A stretch of DNA of 64,000 nt from Brevibacterium renqingii (lineage in GTDB: Bacteria > Actinomycetota > Actinomycetes > Actinomycetales > Brevibacteriaceae), in contig NZ_JADBHF010000009.1 of the NCBI RefSeq assembly GCF_017808105.1, positions 62,001 to 126,000 of the forward strand, written 5' to 3'. Positions 43,130 to 51,160 of the stretch are shown here, one piece after another. The stretch's first letter is position 1; every line of letters begins with the position of its first letter. The notes below the pieces were generated by a model that saw only the letters and a list, made by a program, of their open reading frames with translations, was not told where the DNA came from and searched no databases. Position numbers and translations under genes: made by a program.

Positions 43130-43663
43130 TCACCACTGATCGTGGTCGAAGACCTGACAGAACACGCTGGTCATCTGCTCGCTGAAGAGGACGAACTGGA
43201 CTTCTGTGATCGATTCCCAGCGTCCGCGCTCACGTCCTTCGACGATGACGCTGTGAGCCGCCTCGGCGACGTCTCTGGGCGACCAGCCGAAGACTCCCCC
43301 ACCGATGGCCGGGAACGCGATCGAGGTGGCTCCGACCTCCTCGGCGAGGTTGAGACTCGACTCGAAGCAGGACTCAAGGATTTCTGGATCGGCCTCCCCT
43401 GCATTCCGGTCCGGTCCGACCGTGTGGATGACCCACTTCGCCCCGAGGTCGCCGGCGCTCGTCGCCACCGCCTGTCCCGGCGGCAGTCCGCGCACATGGG
43501 TGGTCTGCCTGACCTCGCGGCAGGCTTCGAGCAGTGCGGGGCCGGCCGCGCGGTGGATGGCTCCGTCGACCCCGCCGCCTCCGAGCAGACTCGAATTCGC
43601 GGCATTGACGATGGCGTCGACGGAAGTCTCGGTGATATCGCCTTCGAGTACCGTGATCTTCAT
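43130..43663 (-). CDS. Macro-domain protein (ADP-ribose hydrolase, YmdB-like)
   Basis: 177 residues covering a whole macro domain: GDITETSVDAIVNAANSSL (about 8), GGGGVDGAIHRAAG (about 28), VIHTVGP (about 78) and FPAIGGGVFGWSP (about 115). Probable O-acetyl-ADP-ribose deacetylase or mono-ADP-ribosyl hydrolase. Stands alone and converges with the small membrane protein. Confidence 0.9.
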   Translation of the reverse strand: MKITVLEGDITETSVDAIVNAANSSLLGGGGVDGAIHRAAGPALLEACREVRQTTHVRGLPPGQAVATSAGDLGAKWVIHTVGPDRNAGEADPEILESCFESSLNLAEEVGATSIAFPAIGGGVFGWSPRDVAEAAHSVIVEGRERGRWESITEVQFVLFSEQMTSVFCQVFDHDQW

Positions 43664-43739
43664 GCCTCGAGTCTAGACAGAGTCGCAGGAGTTGCACACC
43701 GCCTGCGGGGTAGCCTGGAGACAGCGCGAAGGAGGCTTC

Positions 43740-44510
43740 ATGTGCAGGCTGCTCGGTTTCATCTCCCCCACCCCGACGACCGCCGCGGATCTCATCGGTG
43801 TCGATGAGTGCCGCCAGTGGCAGTCGATGGGCAGTGTCCACGACGACGGTTGGGGAACTGCGTGGCTCGATTCCGACACCGAGTCGATCGCCCGGTTCCG
43901 CACGCCCCACGTGGGCACCGAAGATCCGCGGCTGACTCGGGCATTGGATTCGGAGGCGACGGAAGCACGGATCTGCCACCTGCGGATGGCGACGACAGGA
44001 CTGATTGACCTCGAGGAGAACACGCATCCGTTCCTCGCCGAGGACATCGCTTTGGCGCACAACGGCTCCGTGCGTCCGATCGAGCGGCTGCGCGAATACG
44101 TGAGCATCGCAGAGATCGATCAGGTCGGCGGCACGACCGATTCGGCGATCATCCTCGCACTCGTTCTCCGCCGGGCCCGACACGGTGAGCCCCTGCTCGA
44201 CGCAGTCACCGGCACCGTGCGCATGCTGCGGGCGGACTTCGACCATCCGAGCATCAACCTCCTGCTGCTCACGCCTGAGGAGATGATCGTCGTCCACGCC
44301 ACGGCCGGCACCGAGGTGCCCTATCTTCAGGGACCGCTGCCGCCGGACCATCATGATCACTACTACCGGATGAGCTGGCAGCGCTTCGCCGACGGCGCCA
44401 CGATCGTGTCCTCCTCTGGGCTCGAACACAAGGGTTGGAGCCTCATCGAGCAGAACACGATCATGCGGTTGACCGTCGCCGATGGTGCAGAGACCATCGT
44501 TCGCCTGTGA
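43740..44510 (+). CDS. Class II glutamine amidotransferase domain protein (YafJ type)
   Basis: 256 residues. Met removal exposes the nucleophile Cys2 (MCRLLGFI); HDDGWGTAW (about 34), RMATTG (about 84) and LAHNGSV (about 103) form the glutaminase site. There is no synthase domain, so the ammonia acceptor is unknown. GGAGG lies five bases before ATG 43740. Related genes occur in ergothioneine loci (EgtC), but no other egt gene is here. Confidence 0.88.
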   Translation: MCRLLGFISPTPTTAADLIGVDECRQWQSMGSVHDDGWGTAWLDSDTESIARFRTPHVGTEDPRLTRALDSEATEARICHLRMATTGLIDLEENTHPFLAEDIALAHNGSVRPIERLREYVSIAEIDQVGGTTDSAIILALVLRRARHGEPLLDAVTGTVRMLRADFDHPSINLLLLTPEEMIVVHATAGTEVPYLQGPLPPDHHDHYYRMSWQRFADGATIVSSSGLEHKGWSLIEQNTIMRLTVADGAETIVRL

Positions 44511-44511
44511 G

Positions 44512-44736
44512 TCAGGCCTTTTGGACTGTGATCGTCCAGCTGGCATCGGTGACGCGGTCGAAGTGGGTGACCGGGTAGCCGTTCTCTGCGGCCCACTGCG
44601 GGATCGCCTCGGTGGCCTGCGTGCAATCGAAGTTGATGACGAGTTCGTCGCCGCCCGTCAGCCCGTCCATGGCTTCCTTCGCCTCGACGAGGGGGAAGGG
44701 GCAGACGAGACCGTCCGTTTCGAGTACCTGTTTCAT
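44512..44736 (-). CDS. TusA-family sulfur carrier
   Basis: 74 residues with the family start VLETDGLVCPFPLVEAKEA, whose Cys in CPFP carries persulfide. It follows the YeeE/YedE transporter with an ATGA overlap, the usual pairing in which the small protein accepts sulfur from imported thiosulfate. Confidence 0.9.
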   Translation of the reverse strand: MKQVLETDGLVCPFPLVEAKEAMDGLTGGDELVINFDCTQATEAIPQWAAENGYPVTHFDRVTDASWTITVQKA

Positions 44737-45788
44737 ACTGTCCTGCTTTCCGCCGCCGGCGCCGGGGCCGACGACTTACGGGGCTTGATGGTTGCCTTGG
44801 CGGCGACTCCCGCGCCGACGATCATGAACAGAGTCGCAACCCAGCCCTGATATTCGAACTGCGCGGTCGAGACCATGGAGTTGCCGACGGTGCAGCCGCC
44901 GGCGATGGCCGCGCCCACGCCCATGCCGATGCCGCCGATGATCGACCTGATGATGGTGGCCTGATCGGGGACGCGGACTCGGAACTCGCCGGAGGCCTTG
45001 GCCGCGATGAGGGAGCCGACGAGGATGCCGATGACGAGCATGACACCCCAGTCGATGAGCTCGGCGTCACCGGTGGCGAGATAGCCGGTGAGGTGGGCCG
45101 AGGGCGTCGTGATGCCCAGCCCGGAGTTGCGCCCCGTGGCTGCCGACAGCGGCCAGGCGACCGTGGCGATGATGCCGATGACCACTGCGGTGGCGAAGGG
45201 GTTCCAGCGCTTCTCCGTGAACAGGTGGGCAAGCCCGGTCTTCCGGGGAGGCAGTGCGGCCATCGGGGTCTTGAGCTTGCGCGCGTGGTGGACGGTCAGC
45301 CAGACGGCGATGGCCGAGATGACGACGACGAAGACCCAGGGGCTCAGGCCCATGCTCGCCGGGAGACTTCCGTTGTCCAGGGTGATCGAACGGATGCCCT
45401 CGGTGAATTCGGCGCCCGGCCCGAGTTTCATGACGGCCGAGAACAGCGCATAGAAGATGAGGGCGAACCAGCTGCCCACGAGCCCTTCTCCGGCCCGGTA
45501 GTAGGTGCCGGTGGCGCAGCCGCCCGCGAAGACCATGGAGAAGCCGAAGACAAGGCCGCCGACGATCGAGGCCAGCCACGGGAAGGGCTCTGCCTCGAGA
45601 GTGATGACGCCGAAGCTGTTGAGCAGAAACAGGCCGATCGAGTGGACCGCGACAAGAACGATGAGAGCGGAGAACCAGCGGGTGTTCCCCGTCAGGGTGA
45701 GATCGCGAAACGCCCCGGTGACGCAGAATCGACCTCGCTGGAAGACGAACCCGAGGATCAGGCCGACAACAAGCCCAGTAATGATCAT
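44733..45788 (-). CDS. YeeE/YedE-family thiosulfate transporter
   Basis: 351 residues, about nine to ten helices. Conserved Cys motifs of the family are present: RGRFCVTGAFRD (about 20), FAGGCATGTYYRAGEG (about 87) and AGGCTVGNSM (about 300). Related TsuA moves thiosulfate inward by passing it along such Cys. Overlaps the TusA-like gene. Confidence 0.88.
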   Translation of the reverse strand: MIITGLVVGLILGFVFQRGRFCVTGAFRDLTLTGNTRWFSALIVLVAVHSIGLFLLNSFGVITLEAEPFPWLASIVGGLVFGFSMVFAGGCATGTYYRAGEGLVGSWFALIFYALFSAVMKLGPGAEFTEGIRSITLDNGSLPASMGLSPWVFVVVISAIAVWLTVHHARKLKTPMAALPPRKTGLAHLFTEKRWNPFATAVVIGIIATVAWPLSAATGRNSGLGITTPSAHLTGYLATGDAELIDWGVMLVIGILVGSLIAAKASGEFRVRVPDQATIIRSIIGGIGMGVGAAIAGGCTVGNSMVSTAQFEYQGWVATLFMIVGAGVAAKATIKPRKSSAPAPAAESRTV

Positions 45789-45932
45789 GGCACTGCTTTC
45801 TCTGGATGACAGATATGCAAGACGAGCAACAGCCCTCCATTTTGCTCAACAATCATCGTCGAGTCAACGTCGTGTCGTCATATGCCGCAATGCAGCGGGC
45901 CAACGGCGCACGATGTGACGCACATCTCCTCC

Positions 45933-45958
45933 AAAGTATCTTGACGTCAAGATACTTT
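45933..45958. promoter_or_regulatory. 26-bp perfect palindrome before the PrpD-like gene
   Basis: AAAGTATCTTGAC joined directly to its inverted copy. The centre, TTGACG (45941-45946), can serve as a -35 box with GATGAT (45964-45969) as -10 at 17-base spacing, so a bound dimeric regulator would block the promoter. Pairing continues past one mismatch to 45931/45960. It could also reach the divergent YeeE promoter. Confidence 0.7.
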
Positions 45959-45968
45959 TGGGAGATGA

Positions 45969-45987
45969 TTAGGTTAACCTAACCTAC
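45969..45987. promoter_or_regulatory. DtxR/IdeR-type iron box
   Basis: TTAGGTTAACCTAACCTAC matches the 19-bp DtxR consensus (TTAGGTTAGSCTAACCTAA) at 17 positions. It begins ten bases after the large palindrome and ends 15 bases before the PrpD-like ATG, around the expected transcript start, where iron-loaded repressor would block transcription. Confidence 0.65.
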
Positions 45988-46002
45988 AGAGGAGAGGTCA
46001 TC

Positions 46003-47418
46003 ATGACAGACAGTCAGCCAAGGCAATCGCTCACGGAAGTGCAATCACTCACGGAAGTGCAGTCACTCGCCCAGTTCGTCGACAGAGCCTCGCTGGAGAT
46101 GCTCAGCGACACGGCACTCGAACAGCTCAAGATCCGCGTGCTCGACACGATCGGCGTCGCCATCGGCGCCCTCGACGCGCAGCCGCTCAAGGAGATCAGG
46201 TCACTGATCGAGGACCTCGACGCCGGGCACGGGGCCACCCTCATCGGCGGCGGTCACGCCAGCCCCGATCATGCGGCCTTCTTCAACTCCGCACTGAGCA
46301 GGTACCTCGACTTCATGGATGCCTATCTCGCGAAGGGCGAGACGAACCACCCCTCGGACAACATGGGTGCGGTGCTCGCCGCGGCCGAACACGCCGACGC
46401 CTCCGGAGCGGACTTCCTCACGGCTTTCGCCGTCGCCTATCAGATCCACGCTCGGCTCTCGGACGTCGCCCCGGTCCGCGACCTCGGCTTCGACCACACG
46501 ACGCAGGGCGCCTTCGCCGCCGGAGCCGCCGCAGCCAAGGCCCTCGGACTGAATGCCGAGCAGATCGCCAACGCCGCGGCCATGGCCGGCACCGCCAACG
46601 TCGCCCTGCGGGTGACGCGGACGGGAGACCTCAGCCATTGGAAGGGACTGGCCTATCCGCACGTGTCGAAGGAAGGAGTCTTCGACGCCCTGCTGGCCGC
46701 CCGCGGCATCACCGGCCCGGCCGAGGTCTTCGAAGGCAACAAGGGCTTCAAGGCCCTGGCGGGCGATTTCGAGATCGACTGGTCGGCCGAGGACCTCGAG
46801 AAGGTCACCGACACGATCATCAAGAAGCACAATGCCGAGATCCACTCGCAGTCGGCCCTCGACGCCGCACAGGCTATCCGCCGGCAGGAGGGATTCCGCG
46901 CCGAGGCCATCTCGGGTGTCGAGCTGACTACCTTCGATGTCGCCTATTCGATCATCGGCGGCGGCGAGGAGGGCGACAAACGCACCATCCGCACCAAGGA
47001 GGAGGCCGATCACTCGCTGCCGTGGATGGTCGCGGTCGTCCTCCTCGACGGCGAGCTCAATCCGGAGCAGTACGACCCCGACCGGATCACCGCCGAGGAT
47101 GTGCAGGATCTCATGCACAAGGTGACGATCACGCCCTCCGACGAGTTCAGTGACCGCTTCCCTGATCACATGTGCGCCGACCTCGTCGTCACCCTCGACG
47201 ACGGCACGCAGCTGCACGCGAGCACCGAGGACTACGAGGGGTTCACGACGAACCCGCTCGACTGGGAGGGAGCGCGCCGGAAGTTCGACGCTCTGGTCTC
47301 CCCCTTCGCCGAGGCGGAGCAGCGTGACGAGATCGCCGAACTCGTCCACGATCTCGAGAACCACCGGATCCGTGAGCTCACGGAGGTCCTCGCACGCATC
47401 CCCCAGACTCGCAGCTGA
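46003..47418 (+). CDS. MmgE/PrpD-family protein
   Basis: 471 residues of the 2-methylcitrate dehydratase / cis-aconitate decarboxylase fold: LDTIGVAIGALDAQP (about 47), DFMDAYLAKGETNHPSDNMGAVLAAAE (about 105) with the conserved His-Pro-Ser-Asp, and RVTRTGDLSHWKGLAYPHVSKEG (about 205). True PrpD usually sits with prpB and prpC, which are absent. The N-terminus has an 18-bp duplication (SLTEVQ twice). GAGGAGAGG precedes ATG 46003. Substrate unknown; likely paired with the ComA-like gene. Confidence 0.8.
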   Translation: MTDSQPRQSLTEVQSLTEVQSLAQFVDRASLEMLSDTALEQLKIRVLDTIGVAIGALDAQPLKEIRSLIEDLDAGHGATLIGGGHASPDHAAFFNSALSRYLDFMDAYLAKGETNHPSDNMGAVLAAAEHADASGADFLTAFAVAYQIHARLSDVAPVRDLGFDHTTQGAFAAGAAAAKALGLNAEQIANAAAMAGTANVALRVTRTGDLSHWKGLAYPHVSKEGVFDALLAARGITGPAEVFEGNKGFKALAGDFEIDWSAEDLEKVTDTIIKKHNAEIHSQSALDAAQAIRRQEGFRAEAISGVELTTFDVAYSIIGGGEEGDKRTIRTKEEADHSLPWMVAVVLLDGELNPEQYDPDRITAEDVQDLMHKVTITPSDEFSDRFPDHMCADLVVTLDDGTQLHASTEDYEGFTTNPLDWEGARRKFDALVSPFAEAEQRDEIAELVHDLENHRIRELTEVLARIPQTRS

Positions 47419-47511
47419 GGCTGCGTCACCCCGCCGGAGGATCCGGCAGCCGCCGGCAGAAAGCCGGCACCCCGTCGGCACCTGCGCCGACATTCGAAGA
47501 AAGGAAAGACC

Positions 47512-48348
47512 ATGTCGAACGCAATTGATTTCGATGTGTCCATGAACTTCGTTCCCCGCGCATACCGCCCGGCCAAGCCACGCACCGTCGGCATGACCGA
47601 GATCCGCGCACCGTACTACTCGACCTACGGCACCCGTCACCTCCAGGATGTCTTCGACGTCGCCGGCCAGTGGGTCGACGGCATCAAGTGGGCGGGAGGA
47701 TCCTTCTCGCTCGTCCCGCCCGAGCAGGTCAGGGCGTTCAGCGACATCGCACACGAGAACGGGGCCTATGTGTCCTCGGGCGGCTGGATCGAGACGGTCC
47801 TGCGCTATGGGGACGAGGCGGTCGATCAGTATCTCAAGGAGGCCAAGGAGGTCGGATTCGACGTCATCGAGATCTCGACCGGCTTCATCATGCTCCCGAC
47901 CTCGGGTCTGGAGCGCCTCGTCGAGAAGGTCGTCAGGGCCGGGCTCAAGGCCAAGCCCGAACTGGGCATCCAGATCGGTTCGGGCGGAGACTCCGGTGAG
48001 GCCGAACTCGCCGCCGAGTCCGCGAAGGACATCGGCGACCTCGTCGATCGCGGACAGCGGGCGCTCGACGCCGGAGCTTCGATCATCATGATCGAGTCCG
48101 AGGGCATCACGGAGAACGTCGATGAGTGGAACACGGCGGCCGCCGCCTCCATCATCAACGGTCTCGGCCTGGAGAACGTCATGTTCGAGGCCGCCGACGG
48201 ACCCGTCTTCGAGTGGTACATCAAGAACTACGGCAACGAATGCAACCTGTTCGTCGACCACTCGCAGATCCTCCAGCTCGAGGGCCTGCGCCAGAACATC
48301 TGGGGCAACAAGTCCACCTGGGGACGGGTGATCAACCCGGCTCCGTGA
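47512..48348 (+). CDS. Phosphosulfolactate synthase-like protein (ComA family)
   Basis: 278 residues matching the ComA/YitD/HSA32 family: a barrel with GQWVDGIKWAGGSFSLVP (about 52), VSSGGWIETVL (about 85), GFDVIEISTGFIMLP (about 115), IMIESEGITENVDEWN (about 195) and VMFEAADGPVFEWYIKNYG (about 220). Archaeal ComA joins sulfite to phosphoenolpyruvate. Here no other coenzyme M gene is near. AAAGGAAAG precedes ATG 47512; 93 bases separate it from the PrpD-like gene. Confidence 0.8.
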   Translation: MSNAIDFDVSMNFVPRAYRPAKPRTVGMTEIRAPYYSTYGTRHLQDVFDVAGQWVDGIKWAGGSFSLVPPEQVRAFSDIAHENGAYVSSGGWIETVLRYGDEAVDQYLKEAKEVGFDVIEISTGFIMLPTSGLERLVEKVVRAGLKAKPELGIQIGSGGDSGEAELAAESAKDIGDLVDRGQRALDAGASIIMIESEGITENVDEWNTAAAASIINGLGLENVMFEAADGPVFEWYIKNYGNECNLFVDHSQILQLEGLRQNIWGNKSTWGRVINPAP

Positions 48349-48393
48349 GCTGAGGCCGAGGCGGCTCGGTCAGACTGACCGGCCTTGCGAAAA

Positions 48394-48426
48394 CGAAGGC
48401 ACCGGCGGTTCCCGTCGGTGCCTTCG
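48394..48426. terminator. Terminator after the ComA-like gene
   Basis: An 11-bp perfect stem (CGAAGGCACCG with CGGTGCCTTCG) and an 11-base loop, 45 bases past the stop and before the pobA promoter. Confidence 0.7.
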
Positions 48427-48441
48427 CCATACCCTCCGGTC

Positions 48442-48456
48442 TCTCATTCATTGAGA
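48442..48456. promoter_or_regulatory. IclR-type operator candidate before pobA
   Basis: Perfect inverted repeat TCTCA-TTCAT-TGAGA, 65 bases before the pobA start. CATTCATTGAGAA (48445-48457) is identical to 37164-37176 in the mdlC/iclR promoter. Confidence 0.65.
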
Positions 48457-48521
48457 ACCGGATCGCCTCGCGTCCGTGACTGGGCGCACACTGAGGGGAC
48501 GAGACAGGCAAGGAGGCCACG

Positions 48522-49706
48522 GTGCCAGAACTTCAGACAGACGTCGCGATCGTCGGCGCGGGTCCTGCAGGGCTCATGCTCGCCCACCTGCTTCACAATG
48601 CAGGCGTCGACTCCGTCGTCATCGACAATCGCAGCCGCGACGACATCGCCCACACCCACCGCGCGGGGATCCTCGAGGCGGGGTCTGTGCGCATGCTCGA
48701 GGCCGCCGGCGTCGAATCCCGCGTCCACACGGACGGGCACCGCCACGACGGCATCAACATCCGCGTCGACGGAACCTCCCACCTCTTCGACTTCCCAGAA
48801 CTCGTCGGCGAATCCGTCTGGCTCTACCCCCAGAACGAGATCTTCGTCGATCTCGCCGCCGCGCGCGAACGCACCGGGGAGCCGATCTGCTACTCGGTCA
48901 CGGACACCCGCCTCGGCGATGTCGAATCCGATCGCCCCTGGGTGACGGCCACCACCGCCGACGGCGAGGACCTGCGCATCGACGCCCGGTACGTCGTCGG
49001 CTCCGACGGCTCCCGCGGACCCTGCCGGGCGATGATCCCCGAGAACACCCGGCAGCGCTTCTTCCACGAGTACCCGTTCGCCTGGTTCGGCATCCTCTGC
49101 GAGGCCCCGCCCAGCCACGAGGTGCTCATCTACTCCCGCTCCGAACGCGGATTCGCGCTCATCTCCCAGCGCAGCGACACCGTCCAGCGCATGTATTTCC
49201 AGACCTCCCCCGGCACAGACGTCGCCGATTGGTCAGACGACCGGATCTGGACCGAACTCCAATCCCGTGTCGCAGGCCCCGACGGCTTCGAGCTCAAGAC
49301 CGGCCCGATCACCGACAAGACGGTGCTGCCGTTCCGCTCGGCCGTGACCGAACCGATGCAGCACGGCTCGCTGTTCCTCGCCGGCGACAGCGCCCACACG
49401 GTCCCCCCGACCGGCGCGAAGGGCCTCAATCTCGCCTTCGCCGATGTCTCCGTGCTCGCTCCGGCGCTGATCAGAGCGCTCAGGGATTCCGATCCCGAGG
49501 CGCTGGCCGGGTATTCGCAGACCGCGACGAAGCGCGTGTGGAAGGCCCAGAACTTCTCCTACCAGATGACCCGGATGCTCCACTCCGACCCGGGTCAGGA
49601 TGCGTTCGAGACGAAGCGCAGCCTCGGCGAGCTCCAGTCCATCCTCGAATCGGAGCACGGCCGACGCTACCTCGCCGAGTGCTACACCGGATGGCCCAAC
49701 GGCTGA
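48522..49706 (+). CDS. pobA: 4-hydroxybenzoate 3-monooxygenase
   Basis: NAD(P)H- and FAD-dependent hydroxylase making protocatechuate. 394 residues, as in PobA: VAIVGAGPAGLMLAHLL (about 8), the substrate/NADPH-region HTHRAGILEAGSVRML (about 43), VVGSDGSRGPCR (about 157) and LFLAGDSAHTVPPTGAKGLNLA (about 285). The GTG at 48522 follows AAGGAGG. It opens the pca cluster, 59 bases before pcaH. Confidence 0.94.
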   Translation: MPELQTDVAIVGAGPAGLMLAHLLHNAGVDSVVIDNRSRDDIAHTHRAGILEAGSVRMLEAAGVESRVHTDGHRHDGINIRVDGTSHLFDFPELVGESVWLYPQNEIFVDLAAARERTGEPICYSVTDTRLGDVESDRPWVTATTADGEDLRIDARYVVGSDGSRGPCRAMIPENTRQRFFHEYPFAWFGILCEAPPSHEVLIYSRSERGFALISQRSDTVQRMYFQTSPGTDVADWSDDRIWTELQSRVAGPDGFELKTGPITDKTVLPFRSAVTEPMQHGSLFLAGDSAHTVPPTGAKGLNLAFADVSVLAPALIRALRDSDPEALAGYSQTATKRVWKAQNFSYQMTRMLHSDPGQDAFETKRSLGELQSILESEHGRRYLAECYTGWPNG

Positions 49707-49765
49707 GCTCCTCTCCCCCAACGACTGCCACAACGTTTTCAGCCCCGACGAAGAAAGGTTCGACG

Positions 49766-50578
49766 ATGAGTCCACAGCCGACCTCGGACACCGCCAAAGG
49801 TCCCGATGACGCCGCCGAGTCCCAGGCGACGCTGTCGAAGGAGATCGCAGACATCGAATCCGCCTACACCGAGGACGTGGACGGCGGGAAGAAGCCGGAG
49901 ACCCAGCCGCGCCTGGACTACCGGCCCTACCGCTCCTCGATCCTGCGGCATCCGACGAAGGATCCCCGCCACGCCGATCCCGAGACCATCGAGCTCTTCT
50001 CCCCGGCCTTCGGCCACCGTGACATCGGCACCCTCGAATCGGACCTGACCATCCAGGCCGACGGCGAACCCATCGGCGAGCGCATCCGCGTCACCGGGCG
50101 TGTGCTCGACGGACAGGGCCGGCCCGTGCGAAATCAGCTCGTGGAGATCTGGCAGGCGAACTCGGCCGGTCGCTACATCCACAAACGCGATCAGCACCCG
50201 GCCCCGATCGACCCGAACTTCACCGGTGTCGGACGCACCCTGACCGGCGATGACGGCTCGTACTCCTTCACCACGATCAAACCGGGCCCCTACCCGTGGA
50301 AGAACCACCACAATGCTTGGCGACCGGCCCACATCCACTTCTCGCTCTTCGGATCCGAGTTCACCCAGCGCATGATCACCCAGATGTACTTCCCCGGTGA
50401 CCCGCTCTTCGCACTCGACCCGATCTATCAGTCGATCACCGACCGATCAGCCCGCGACCGCCTCGTCGCGACCTATGACCACGACATCACCGAGCACGAA
50501 TTCCTCATGGGCTACCGCTGGGACATCGTGCTCACCGGAGCCGACCGGACCTGGATGGAAGAAGAGGACGATGACTGA
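49766..50578 (+). CDS. pcaH: Protocatechuate 3,4-dioxygenase beta subunit
   Basis: Iron-bearing subunit of the intradiol ring-cleaving enzyme. 270 residues. Fe(III) ligands are visible: Tyr in AGRYIH (about 131), Tyr in GPYPWKN (about 173), and two His in RPAHIHFSLFG (about 187). ATG at 49766, AAGAAAGG upstream. Overlaps pcaG by eight bases (ATGACTGA). Confidence 0.95.
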   Translation: MSPQPTSDTAKGPDDAAESQATLSKEIADIESAYTEDVDGGKKPETQPRLDYRPYRSSILRHPTKDPRHADPETIELFSPAFGHRDIGTLESDLTIQADGEPIGERIRVTGRVLDGQGRPVRNQLVEIWQANSAGRYIHKRDQHPAPIDPNFTGVGRTLTGDDGSYSFTTIKPGPYPWKNHHNAWRPAHIHFSLFGSEFTQRMITQMYFPGDPLFALDPIYQSITDRSARDRLVATYDHDITEHEFLMGYRWDIVLTGADRTWMEEEDDD

Positions 50579-51155
50579 CCACACCGCGACCCCGGACCTC
50601 ACGCCGACCCCGGGGCAGACCGTCGGCCCGTTCTACGGCTACGCCCTGCCCTACGACCACGACAGCGAACTCGTCCCACCGGGCTCGGCCCGAGCCGTGC
50701 AGCTGACCGGAGTCGTCTACGACGGTGCCGGAGTCCCCGTGCCCGACGCCATCCTCGAGATCTGGCAGCCCGATGAGAACGGCGTCGTCCCCCGTGAAAC
50801 GGGTTCGCTGCGCCGCAACGGCTTCACCTTCACCGGCTTCGGACGCGCCGCCGTCGACCCCGAGGGCGTATTCAGCTTCTCGACCGTCGATCCCGGCCCC
50901 ACCGAGGCGGACAAGGCGCCTTTCATCAGCGTCGTCGTCTTCGCCCGAGGACTGCTCAATCGCCTCTTCACCAGGATCTATCTGCCCGAGCACACCGAGG
51001 CGCTGGCTGCCGACCCGTTCCTGTCCTCCCTCGATGAGGCCGAGAGAAACCGGCTGATCGCCACCCGAGGGGCTGACGGATCACTGCGTTTCGACATACG
51101 GTTGCAGGGTGAGGAGGAAACGCCCTTCCTCCGATTCCCCGGCCACGAGGACTGA
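50571..51155 (+). CDS. pcaG: Protocatechuate 3,4-dioxygenase alpha subunit
   Basis: 194 residues of the intradiol fold (TPGQTVGPFYGYAL, DAILEIWQPDENG, GRAAVDPEGVFSFSTVDPGP, FISVVVFARGLLNRLFTRIYLPE) in which the iron-ligand His pair and Tyr are replaced, as is normal for the alpha chain. It pairs with PcaH to make 3-carboxy-cis,cis-muconate. Confidence 0.94.
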   Translation: MTDHTATPDLTPTPGQTVGPFYGYALPYDHDSELVPPGSARAVQLTGVVYDGAGVPVPDAILEIWQPDENGVVPRETGSLRRNGFTFTGFGRAAVDPEGVFSFSTVDPGPTEADKAPFISVVVFARGLLNRLFTRIYLPEHTEALAADPFLSSLDEAERNRLIATRGADGSLRFDIRLQGEEETPFLRFPGHED

Positions 51156-51160
51156 CACCG

